From Peptoniphilus_E sp964345555 (GTDB taxonomy: Bacteria > Bacillota > Clostridia > Tissierellales > Peptoniphilaceae), in contig CAYFRD010000008.1 of NCBI GenBank assembly GCA_964345555.1, forward strand, positions 1 through 48,298: a DNA stretch of 48,298 bases, written 5' to 3'. A model generated the notes under the pieces. The model had not been told where the DNA came from. It saw only the letters and a program-made list of their open reading frames with translations, and did no database searches. The translations under genes were made by a program, and so were the position numbers. This document shows positions 35,116 through 42,492 of this stretch, piece after piece (positions within the stretch are counted from its first letter, which is position 1; each line of letters opens with the position of its first letter).

Positions 35116-35604
35116 ATGAATTTGTTTAAGAAAGTAGAAGAGAAATTAAAAAAGCTGGATATAACTTATCAACTTGTAGAACATGAACCGGCTTTGACAA
35201 CTGAGCAAGCAGATAAATTCATAGAGGGTATAGAAGGTGTGAGAACTAAAACCATGTTTCTCACAAATAGAAAAAAGAGAAATTTCTACTTGATGATAAT
35301 GGATGATGCCAAGAGATTGGATATGGATAAATTCAAGGATATTGTCGAAGAAAAACAAATTAAAATGGCATCTGAGGACAGCTTATATGAAAAAATGATG
35401 TTGCCTCCAGGAGTAGTATCTCCCTTCGGATTACTTAACAATGTTGATAAAGATATTAAAGTATATTTTGACAGGGAAATTGTCAATGAAGACAGAATGA
35501 GCTTTCATCCCAACACCAATGAAAAAACTATTTTTGTAAAGACACCCGACTTGTTCAGATTTATAGAGAGCATAGGATATTCAGTAAATATAGTTGATAT
35601 ATAA
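35116..35604 (+). CDS. PrdX/YbaK-type aminoacyl-tRNA deacylase
   Basis: Free-standing editing protein of 162 residues resembling PrdX/ProXp, which hydrolyses mischarged tRNA-Pro (usually Ala-tRNA-Pro). Visible hallmarks are a substrate-pocket region VRTKTMFLTNRKKRNFYLMI, ASEDSLYEKMMLPPGVVSPFGLLN and FHPNTNEKTIFVKTPDLFRF. The charged amino acid that it removes is inferred from the family. AGGAGG precedes the ATG. It is monocistronic between two terminators. Confidence 0.87.
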   Translation: MNLFKKVEEKLKKLDITYQLVEHEPALTTEQADKFIEGIEGVRTKTMFLTNRKKRNFYLMIMDDAKRLDMDKFKDIVEEKQIKMASEDSLYEKMMLPPGVVSPFGLLNNVDKDIKVYFDREIVNEDRMSFHPNTNEKTIFVKTPDLFRFIESIGYSVNIVDI

Positions 35605-35632
35605 ATACATCAAATTAAACAATAATTCAACA

Positions 35633-35661
35633 AACAGCAAATCAAATAGGTTTGCTGTTTT
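35633..35661 (+). terminator. Terminator after the deacylase gene
   Basis: AACAGCAAA (35633-35641) and TTTGCTGTT (35651-35659) around a 9-nt loop, followed by only two more T. Confidence 0.75.
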
Positions 35662-35825
35662 GTAGTTAAAAAAGTAGATACAGATGCACTTTTACTTTAT
35701 TCTTGATTTTCTCTTTACTGAATTATAGAATTAATATAAAGAAACGTCTTTAGGAAAAATTAAAAGAATTATTTGCCTATATTTTTATTTGTCAATTGAT
35801 AAGAGAATTTCAAAGGGGGGATTTT

Positions 35826-36740
35826 GTGAGCCTATTGGATTTATTCAGTCTGCAGGGAACACTTTTTGCCATAATGCTCGTTGGTGCATTGTCGAAAAAA
35901 ATAGATTTAATTGACGATAATGGAAAGCGAACTCTCATAGATTTGTGTATAAATGTGGTAATTCCGTGCAATATTTTCAAATCCTTCTTAATTGAGTTCA
36001 ATTGGAATATTTTTCGTGCCAGTGCATTGATATTGGTATTGTCCATTATAATACAGGCAATATGCCTTAATCTAAACAGGTTTTTATTTAACGGATATCC
36101 TGAAGAGAGAAGAAAAGTTATGAAGTATTGCACTATAGTGCCCAACAGTTTTTTCGGAAATCCCATTGCAGAGGGCATATACGGACAGATAGGAGTGCTT
36201 TATGCATCAATTTTTTTAATTCCCATGAGGATAGTAATATATTCTGTGGGAGTTGCATACTTTGTATCAGACAGCAAGATGAACAAAAGGATGATTTTAA
36301 AAAACGTGCTGACACATCCCTGCCTGGTTTCCATATATTTGGGAGTGTTCTTCATGTTGAGTCAAATTCAATTGTCTACTGTAATTTTAAATACCGTACG
36401 ATATATATCAAATTGCAATACTGCTTTGAGTATGCTCATAGTAGGCACGATTTTAGCAGATATTCAACTGTCTACGGTATTAGATAAGGATACGGCGGCA
36501 TTCAGTCTGTTTCGACTGATATTATTGCCTGCTGCGTCATTTGCAATCGCTTTGGTATTGGGACTAAGGGATGTATCCTTGGGGACAGGTGTACTTATGA
36601 CGGCGATGCCAACAGGAGCTACAGCAGCAATGTTTGCTGAAAAATACAACAGTGATTTTATTTTTGCCACCAGGTGCATAATCATGACAACACTGGCGTC
36701 TATGGTCACACTGCCCATATGGAGCTACTTAGTAGGATAA
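35826..36740 (+). CDS. AEC-family (auxin efflux carrier-like) transporter
   Basis: Polytopic membrane protein of 304 residues with about ten helices. The repeat-type signature is visible near TLIDLCINVVIPCNIFKSFL and, in the second half, LPAASFAIALVLGL with MTAMPTGATAAMFAEKYN, both typical of the family. Bacterial members move organic acids such as malate or malonate, but substrate is not predictable here. Start is GTG at 35826 with AAAGGGGGG five bases upstream; a longer in-frame TTG version has no ribosome site. It is convergent with the minus-strand gene at 36765-37241. Confidence 0.87.
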   Translation: MSLLDLFSLQGTLFAIMLVGALSKKIDLIDDNGKRTLIDLCINVVIPCNIFKSFLIEFNWNIFRASALILVLSIIIQAICLNLNRFLFNGYPEERRKVMKYCTIVPNSFFGNPIAEGIYGQIGVLYASIFLIPMRIVIYSVGVAYFVSDSKMNKRMILKNVLTHPCLVSIYLGVFFMLSQIQLSTVILNTVRYISNCNTALSMLIVGTILADIQLSTVLDKDTAAFSLFRLILLPAASFAIALVLGLRDVSLGTGVLMTAMPTGATAAMFAEKYNSDFIFATRCIIMTTLASMVTLPIWSYLVG

Positions 36741-36751
36741 AAATATTTAAA

Positions 36752-36783
36752 CGGACTAAATTATCTAAAGAATTATCAGTCCG
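36752..36783. terminator. Shared terminator of convergent genes
   Basis: CGGACT (36752-36757) and AGTCCG (36778-36783) enclose a partly self-complementary loop. It overlaps the 3' end of the minus-strand gene. T-tracts are poor on both strands, so strength is uncertain. Confidence 0.5.
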
Positions 36784-37241
36784 CTTAAAAATAATATTAT
36801 TATTCCTGCAATTAAATTACCTGACGCTATGACGATCAAAGACGATATTTTATCGAGATTCACCACATTTGCAATGAGAGATGCTGACCAAACGCCCGTA
36901 CCGGGTAAGGGAATCGCCACAAATAAAAAAAGTCCGAATTTTTTGTATTTAATTAGATTTTCGTATTTTAAATGGGATTTTTGAATAAGTTTATTGATAG
37001 TGCTTTTTAAAAATCTCCTGCTTTTTAAAAATATGAATATATTTCTTATAAAGAATATTATAAAGGGCATTGGAATCAATGAACCCAAGTATGAATAAAT
37101 AAATGATTCAGGCACTTCCATGCCGAGGGAAAGTCCCACTGGAAGTGCCAGCTTTAATTCAACAAAGGGCATCATTGCAATTATAAGTACCACCAGTTCT
37201 CTGCTTAAGTACCTACTTAATTCAGTTGTAATAAAATTCAT
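36765..37241 (-). CDS. Small multidrug export family membrane protein (COG2426-type)
   Basis: Membrane protein of 158 residues with about four helices. The N-terminal MMPFVELKLALPVGLSLGM and later FVAIPLPGTGVWSASLIANV are the recognisable family elements (acidic-Leu-Ala-Pro-Gly motif and PLPGTG motif). The family name is putative; transport of drugs is not shown for most members, and the fold resembles DedA-like proteins. AAGGTGA lies upstream of the ATG. It lies 174 bp downstream of the thiol operon on the same strand, with an inverted repeat between them. Confidence 0.8.
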   Translation of the reverse strand: MNFITTELSRYLSRELVVLIIAMMPFVELKLALPVGLSLGMEVPESFIYSYLGSLIPMPFIIFFIRNIFIFLKSRRFLKSTINKLIQKSHLKYENLIKYKKFGLFLFVAIPLPGTGVWSASLIANVVNLDKISSLIVIASGNLIAGIIILFLSGLIIL

Positions 37242-37276
37242 CAGATCACCTTTGAAAAATTAAAAATTTTTTGAAT

Positions 37277-37307
37277 ACTCTCAAGCAGAATATATTATCT
37301 TGAGAGT
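37277..37307 (-). repeat. 9-bp inverted repeat between thiol operon and small membrane gene
   Basis: ACTCTCAAG (37277-37285) and CTTGAGAGT (37299-37307), 13-nt loop. On the minus strand A residues precede the T's after the stem, so it is a poor terminator; it may be a 3' hairpin of the upstream operon or an operator. Confidence 0.5.
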
Positions 37308-37415
37308 GTTTAAATTGTAAAACAACAAGGATTCCCAAGGTACTCATCAAACCAATATAAGGTAGGATTCTTTTATTGTCCTAATAAATGCTAATATTAC
37401 AGGAAATTATAAAAT

Positions 37416-38729
37416 TCATTCTATATACATATTAGGTGCTACGAAGTAAGTGCTTTGAAATCCGCCTATTACTGATTGTTTTCCTATCCTGACATATAGG
37501 CCGGTGAATTCTTCTTTAAAGATATAAAGCCCAATGACCGCTCCGTAATTTGCCAGTTCGGCATTTCCATTTCCGTCAAATTCTACAAAGGAAAGAGGCT
37601 TGGAATTATAGAATTTTTGGTAGATATATTCTTTATTCAAGGCTTCATCTACTATTTTGTTCCATTCTTCTTGGTTATATTTTTGTCCGGGAGCAACACC
37701 TGTGGACATATAGCCGTCAATGGGCTTGATTATATATTCGTCTTTGTTGTTTTTGATCTTATCGGCGACTTCTTGATCCAACATAGCAGTGAAAGGTATG
37801 TGATTCTTAATAAATTCCACTTCTTCGGGATTTAATATTTCAAAGGTTTTCTCGTCGTGAAGAACTTTAAAGGTTTTTTTCTCGTGCATTATATGAGTTC
37901 TGAAAGAGCCGAGCATCATAAAGGCATCATCTAAATAGGCTTTGATGAAATCAGTCAGTTCTTCGTAATGCTTCATGAATTCCATGGCTACAAATCTCCT
38001 ATATACCAAGTCGATTTTGTAGCCTTTGCACATCAAGTTGCCATCTTCGTAGGTCAAATCTCTTATATCACATATTTCGCAGTTGTATCCTGCAGCATTA
38101 TAATAATCTTTGAATATTTTAAAATCCGCTTTAGTTGCCAGCTCAAGAAAATCCACAATTGCGATATTGGGTTTTCTGTTGTGTTTGGATTCATAAATTG
38201 AAGTTGATTTTTCAACCCAGGGAGTGAAGAGGTCAATTGTTCTCGTATTGTGCTTTTTGTTAAATTCCTGCATCGCCTTGGAGTCAATAAGGTTTTCTCC
38301 AATAATTTTGTCTTCGTTCATAGCTGCAGTACCGTCGGTATTGAATTCCAAAAACATAAATTCTTCTTCGCTGTCATAGAACATGTCGTATCTGCACAGG
38401 GGAACGGGAATATCATAACTGGGGTCGTGAAGTATCAATTCCTCCAGTTTTTTAGAAAATCCGAAGAGTTTTCTGTACTCTTCATCTTTGATGTAGTTGT
38501 TTACTACTTTTTTAGTGATGTTCATCAAGGTTTTTGCGATTTTTGAATAATTTTCCAGTTCTTTTTTTGAGTAAAAATATCCTTGGTAGAGATTGTTCAT
38601 TATTTTTCCGTCATTGTCTTTGAAGTCTTTTTTTATTTTGTCTCTGATTGTTAAATAGTCTGTATGATATTTTGCTGGATCTTCTTTAATTATTTCGTAA
38701 AAATCTTCAACGTACTTGTCGTTATACAT
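37416..38729 (-). CDS. Glutathionylspermidine synthase-like ATP-grasp enzyme
   Basis: Protein of 437 residues resembling the C-terminal synthetase (ATP-grasp) half of glutathionylspermidine synthase, without an amidase domain. Visible are CRYDMFYDSEEEFMFLEFNTDG (split here; acidic metal-site region), VYRRFVAMEF, and the nucleotide-binding DEYIIKPIDGYMSTGVAPG near the C-terminal third, then IYQKFYNSKPLSFVEFDG. It presumably joins a second amino acid or amine to gamma-glutamylcysteine made by the overlapping upstream gene. Whether the product is glutathione itself or another thiol is not determined. GAGGTGA lies inside the upstream gene. Confidence 0.72.
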   Translation of the reverse strand: MYNDKYVEDFYEIIKEDPAKYHTDYLTIRDKIKKDFKDNDGKIMNNLYQGYFYSKKELENYSKIAKTLMNITKKVVNNYIKDEEYRKLFGFSKKLEELILHDPSYDIPVPLCRYDMFYDSEEEFMFLEFNTDGTAAMNEDKIIGENLIDSKAMQEFNKKHNTRTIDLFTPWVEKSTSIYESKHNRKPNIAIVDFLELATKADFKIFKDYYNAAGYNCEICDIRDLTYEDGNLMCKGYKIDLVYRRFVAMEFMKHYEELTDFIKAYLDDAFMMLGSFRTHIMHEKKTFKVLHDEKTFEILNPEEVEFIKNHIPFTAMLDQEVADKIKNNKDEYIIKPIDGYMSTGVAPGQKYNQEEWNKIVDEALNKEYIYQKFYNSKPLSFVEFDGNGNAELANYGAVIGLYIFKEEFTGLYVRIGKQSVIGGFQSTYFVAPNMYIE

Positions 38730-40017
38730 GTTTCACCTCAACAATGTTTTTTCTTAGTAATTCTTCCGGTGAGTTATTTTTCAATTCTTTGAAAAATTTA
38801 TCATTGGGAGTGAGAGATTGATTGATTAAATTTTCTAAGGGGACGAGATATTTAACTTCTCTTTCGTCAAGAGAATTTTTTGCCATTTCAATAAAATCTC
38901 TTGCGTGGTCTAGGAAAGTTTTGCCCATATAGAATGTTTCAAGTCCCTTTTCTTCACTTTCTTCTTTTGCTTTAGTGACCGTGTCGTAATTTGCTTTTCC
39001 GAAAGTTTCTTTTAGTTTTGAAATGTTTTCTTCACTGTAGAACAATCCCTTTATCAGTGCCACTGCAGAAAAGTTGAGATCGTACTTAACTGAATCGAAC
39101 ATTCTGAACTCTAGATAGCTTTTTAATCTAAGGTCGGGGAATACTATTGAAAGTGCGTGAAAAATCAAGTCTTCGCCGTCTTCGTCCGTGAAGATTTCCG
39201 ACAGTTTTTTATTTTCCGCACTTTTTAAAATTCCGTCTTTTTCCAAAAATATGGGAGTGGTGTTGAGAATGAAGTCCGCGTATTTTCCGTAGGACAGATC
39301 TTCATCAAAAGCGATTTTCAGCACACCTGATCTGTCGGAATCCGTGTTTTCCCAAATTTTTTGTCTTAAATTGTGTTTTTCATACAATTCAGATTCGAAT
39401 ATAGGAGAGTTTTCAAAGAGAGTATAGAGTATCGGTGATATTGCTGATCCAAGAAAATACTTGTCTTTAAAATCTGCTTCATCGATATAATCTATTGCTA
39501 CCTGTATGGATGCACTGCCTTTCATCATGTTGTGTGCCATTTTGCCCTTTGATTTGAAGTGTTCATACATATATCCGTATCTTTTTTTCGGCAGAATTTT
39601 TATTTCGTCGATTTTTGTACGCGGATGATATCCCAGACATATAAGGCTCTGATTTTTCTTTTCAAATATGGGCAGAACCGCATTCATAAATGTGAGATAG
39701 ATTTTTTCAAGATCTGTTATAGTTTTTTGCGGGCTTATGCTAAGTTCAAATTGTGAACCCGGTTCTGTGGATACGGAAAAATCATCTGTTGAAAAACCCA
39801 AGATATATTCGTCGTCCATTAAGGGTTTACCTCTAAACATTTCACATATCTGTGCAATGCTTTCTCCTACGCCGCCCTCTCCGTAGTAGGATACGGTCTT
39901 CAAAGTATCGTTATATATTACAAAATGTTCAAATTCAGCGCCTATGTTGAATTTATCAATTGAGGTTTCTCCATTTTTAAAGTAGTTTATTATTTGTTCC
40001 CTTGCTTTTTTTATCAT
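38722..40017 (-). CDS. Glutamate-cysteine ligase, GCS2/plant-type
   Basis: Protein of 431 residues predicted to form gamma-glutamylcysteine from Glu, Cys and ATP. Motifs of the GCS2 group are present: IGAEFEHFVI near the N-terminus, DDFSVSTEPGSQFELSISP, the substrate-region MMKGSASIQVAIDY and YLEFRMFDSVKYD. It is a stand-alone ligase, unlike the bifunctional GshF common in Firmicutes. It overlaps the ATP-grasp gene by 8 bp, so the pair works in sequence. GGAGG lies eight bases upstream of the ATG at 40017. Confidence 0.85.
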   Translation of the reverse strand: MIKKAREQIINYFKNGETSIDKFNIGAEFEHFVIYNDTLKTVSYYGEGGVGESIAQICEMFRGKPLMDDEYILGFSTDDFSVSTEPGSQFELSISPQKTITDLEKIYLTFMNAVLPIFEKKNQSLICLGYHPRTKIDEIKILPKKRYGYMYEHFKSKGKMAHNMMKGSASIQVAIDYIDEADFKDKYFLGSAISPILYTLFENSPIFESELYEKHNLRQKIWENTDSDRSGVLKIAFDEDLSYGKYADFILNTTPIFLEKDGILKSAENKKLSEIFTDEDGEDLIFHALSIVFPDLRLKSYLEFRMFDSVKYDLNFSAVALIKGLFYSEENISKLKETFGKANYDTVTKAKEESEEKGLETFYMGKTFLDHARDFIEMAKNSLDEREVKYLVPLENLINQSLTPNDKFFKELKNNSPEELLRKNIVEVKHV

Positions 40018-40091
40018 ATATAAAGCCTCCAGTCTTTGCGTAATCTATAGAGTTATACCCATTTAACACCTTTATTATGCTGTATTGAAAA

Positions 40092-40117
40092 CAAAAAAAC
40101 AAAGCCGAAGCTTTGTT
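40092..40117 (-). terminator. Terminator after the zinc-ribbon gene
   Basis: On the minus strand AACAAAGC, loop TTCG, GCTTTGTT, then T-run. The stable TTCG tetraloop stem begins at the stop codon of the upstream gene and separates it from the thiol operon. Confidence 0.9.
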
Positions 40118-41859
40118 TATTGTGTTATTACTAAATTTGATATTATGAAAAAAATTTTAGAAATAAATTCAACTATTAAAAATGTTATGATGTACCAAGC
40201 TATGAAGTCCAATTTTCTTTCGTCTTTAAGTTGTGACCAGTATAGGGATACGGCTATTGCTATTGAGAGCAGACACACCAATATTATTGCTATGGGCAGC
40301 GGAGTCAGTGCACTTATTAAACTGAAGTTGAAGAATCCCTGCCACGGTGAAAATACAAAGGCGATGAGAAGAAATAATTCGCAGACCATAAAGTTAAATA
40401 AGGACAGTGAGAATATTTCCTTTCTTTCCGTTTCTATCCAAGCTTTGTCCGTTGTGACTTTCAGAGCCATAAAATACTGCAGGATTTTAAGTGCAAGCTT
40501 GATTATGCAAAGAAATATCAGAGCACCGGTCAATTCCCTTGCTGCAATGAATACAGGGGCAACAGTTGCCACAGCTCCAAGCAGGAATACGGAAATATTC
40601 AGTTTAGAGTCAAGAACTGATTCCAAATTTACATATATGCCGTTCATAGATGAGAAAATTCCGTCAAATAAAGACTTTGACTGAGCTTTATTTGGAGAAA
40701 TCTTTTCTTCGGGAGTCTTTGTTCTTTCCTTGGAATTTTCATCCTTTATATTTATGGTAACTGTCTGTTCAACAGGTTCTTCTTTTTTTTCGAAAGTTTC
40801 AGTTGCTTTAATTTCTTCAATCGGTTTTTTATTCGATTTTTTATCCTTCACTTCCTTGACTTCATGCTTAATTTCCTCTTGATTTTTTTCAAATTCCAGT
40901 TTTTTTAAAGTCATAGAGTTTTTAAAATTTCTGAATTTCTCTTTCAAGGAGAGTTTGAAATCGGATTTTTTCTCAGAGACAGGCTCATCTGTATCTTGTT
41001 TATTTAATTGTGAGTTGACTAAGTCTGTAAAATCCTTGTAGTTGTAAGATTTTGAATATTTTTTCTCCACATAATTTTTGCTTTCTCTACCGGAAATGTG
41101 GAAATTTCTGTTGTTTTCGTCAAATATTATGTTAGTATTCAAATCTTCAGTTGCTTCATCAGTCACTTCAACTGTATCCTTTAAAGGCGAGGATTTTGTT
41201 GCAGATTTTTCGGATTTGGAGGAAGATAGTGCTTCTTCAATATCCTTCAGAGGAATGTCCATGGTGTTTTCCATGGTTGTGGGCGTGGAAGTAGTAGTTG
41301 CGATTTTCACGTCTTTTTTCTTTTTGGCTGAACTTTCTTTGTCAAAATTGCCGAATATTGAATATTGGTCATCATCTTCGTTGATAAAGTCTTGCCAAAT
41401 TTCCTTGAGGGATTTTCTTTCCTTGATTTTGCTTGGTTCGACTCGTGCTTTATCGTTGTTTCCTTCCAGGGGAAAGGCTTCCTCTGATATGGGTTTTGTC
41501 GGGATTGTGTTTGTTGTCGATTTGATTTTTGAAAGATCTTGGATGTCCTTATTAAAGGATTTTTCAGGACCTTGCATATTTTCCGGTTTATTTAAATTTG
41601 TTTTGTATTCGCTGATGTTTTGTGAAATTTTTTTGTCAACCTCATTGATTATGTCCTTTAAGTCATTGGTGTTGTCTATACCGTTTAAATTTTTAATCGG
41701 CTTAAAAATTCTGGTGGATTGATCAAAACTTTTCTTGGTTTCAGCGGGTTTGCTGTCTTCTTTGGTTATGATTATTTTTACGTTTTTAAGATTTTTTCCG
41801 CAGACTTTGCAATAGTTATCATCTGCTGAAACCTTGTTGCCGCAATTGGGACAAAACAT
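40117..41859 (-). CDS. Zinc-ribbon protein with long disordered linker and C-terminal membrane domain
   Basis: Unrecognised protein of 580 residues. The N-terminus is a short zinc ribbon, CPNC (Cys3, Cys6) and CKVC (Cys17, Cys20). About 350 residues of Lys/Glu/Ser/Thr-rich low-complexity sequence follow, then four hydrophobic segments in the last ~190 residues (for example FLLGAVATVAPVFIAARELT and IAWYIITFLIVEFISKIFFI). This resembles the zinc-ribbon membrane proteins common in Firmicutes, with no known function. The ATG at 41859 has AAGGTG six bases upstream; a GTG at 41868 would destroy that site. Likely a tethered cytoplasmic ribbon, inferred from topology. Confidence 0.8.
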   Translation of the reverse strand: MFCPNCGNKVSADDNYCKVCGKNLKNVKIIITKEDSKPAETKKSFDQSTRIFKPIKNLNGIDNTNDLKDIINEVDKKISQNISEYKTNLNKPENMQGPEKSFNKDIQDLSKIKSTTNTIPTKPISEEAFPLEGNNDKARVEPSKIKERKSLKEIWQDFINEDDDQYSIFGNFDKESSAKKKKDVKIATTTSTPTTMENTMDIPLKDIEEALSSSKSEKSATKSSPLKDTVEVTDEATEDLNTNIIFDENNRNFHISGRESKNYVEKKYSKSYNYKDFTDLVNSQLNKQDTDEPVSEKKSDFKLSLKEKFRNFKNSMTLKKLEFEKNQEEIKHEVKEVKDKKSNKKPIEEIKATETFEKKEEPVEQTVTINIKDENSKERTKTPEEKISPNKAQSKSLFDGIFSSMNGIYVNLESVLDSKLNISVFLLGAVATVAPVFIAARELTGALIFLCIIKLALKILQYFMALKVTTDKAWIETERKEIFSLSLFNFMVCELFLLIAFVFSPWQGFFNFSLISALTPLPIAIILVCLLSIAIAVSLYWSQLKDERKLDFIAWYIITFLIVEFISKIFFIISNLVITQ

Positions 41860-41903
41860 TTTGTTCACCTTCTTAATTCAGTGTATTTACCTTAGTTGTA
41901 TAA

Positions 41904-41912
41904 ATTATAGCA
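41904..41912 (-). promoter_or_regulatory. Extended -10 promoter of the zinc-ribbon gene
   Basis: TGCTATAAT on the minus strand, 45 bases before the start codon, without a clear -35. Confidence 0.5.
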
Positions 41913-41952
41913 TAAAAAATATATATGCTCTATAAAATTAAAGAGCAATATT

Positions 41953-41977
41953 AAAAAAGGAAGCATTTGCTTCCTTT
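41953..41977 (-). terminator. Terminator after the repeat lipoprotein
   Basis: On the minus strand AAAGGAAGC, loop AAAT, GCTTCCTTT followed by T residues. Confidence 0.88.
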
Positions 41978-41996
41978 CACTTGAGAATATCTTAAA

Positions 41997-42326
41997 TTAT
42001 TGAGCCTTTTCTTCTGTAACTTCTTCTTCAGCAGGAGCTTCTTCAGTTGCTTCTTCAGCAGGAGCTTCNNNNNNNNNNNNNNNNNNNNNNNNNNNNNNNN
42101 NNNNNNNNNNNNNNNNNNNNNNNNNNNNNNNNNNNNNNNNNNNNNNNNNNNNNNNNNNNNNNNNNNNNGCTTCTTCAGCAGGAGCTTCAGTGTTTGCAGG
42201 TTCTTCTACTGCAGTATTGTTTTCAGCAGGAGCTTCTTCTTCAGCAGGCTTGTTTCCACCACATGCTACTAAACCGAACATAAGAGTTCCGATAGTTGCA
42301 GCACTTAATAATTTTTTTAAATTCAT
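41997..42326 (-). CDS. Small Glu/Ala/Pro-repeat lipoprotein, interrupted by gap
   Basis: Signal peptide with lipobox LVAC (Cys22), then a short Gly/Asn/Lys linker and an acidic repeat of EAPAEE and EAPAEEATE type ending in EEVTEEKAQ. A 100-N gap falls inside the repeat. Both gap edges carry the same 20-mer, so the true protein could be as short as 69 residues (edges overlapped, frame kept) or longer with extra repeats. Such a tail may extend through the cell wall. Function unknown. GGAGG precedes the ATG; its own terminator follows. Confidence 0.7.
   Translation of the reverse strand: MNLKKLLSAATIGTLMFGLVACGGNKPAEEEAPAENNTAVEEPANTEAPAEEXXXXXXXXXXXXXXXXXXXXXXXXXXXXXXXXXXEAPAEEATEEAPAEEEVTEEKAQ
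42069..42168. other. Assembly gap of 100 N inside a tandem repeat
   Basis: Exactly 100 N. GCTTCTTCAGCAGGAGCTTC lies directly on both sides (42049-42068 and 42169-42188), so a tandem repeat or an overlapping contig end caused the break. Confidence 0.97.
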
Positions 42327-42466
42327 ATTAAAACCTCCATAAAGTTAACAATAATTTGTAAACTATTATTTACATAGGTATAATATAAAACTTTTTTGTG
42401 AAAGATATGTGTACAAAAGGTTAAAAATTTTTGAAGCTTTAAAGACTTATTAATTTAAATACGAGA

Positions 42467-42475
42467 TGCTATAAT
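42467..42475 (+). promoter_or_regulatory. Extended -10 promoter of dnaX
   Basis: TGCTATAAT (42467-42475), 17 bases before the start codon; leader RNA would be very short. Confidence 0.5.
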
Positions 42476-42492
42476 ATATATGAGGTGAAAAA

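Noticed and set aside
40085..40684. 199-codon open frame on the plus strand
   Set aside because: It is antisense to the zinc-ribbon gene, has no ribosome site and its translation shows no family; it is a shadow of the real minus-strand frame.
41078..41722. 214-codon plus-strand open frame
   Set aside because: Antisense to the low-complexity linker of the zinc-ribbon gene, whose Lys/Glu-rich codons read as Phe/Leu/Ser on the other strand; no ribosome site.
42327..42492. SRP RNA gene upstream of dnaX
   Set aside because: Many Firmicutes have it here, but no SRP signature stem or GGAAGC-type loop region is present.
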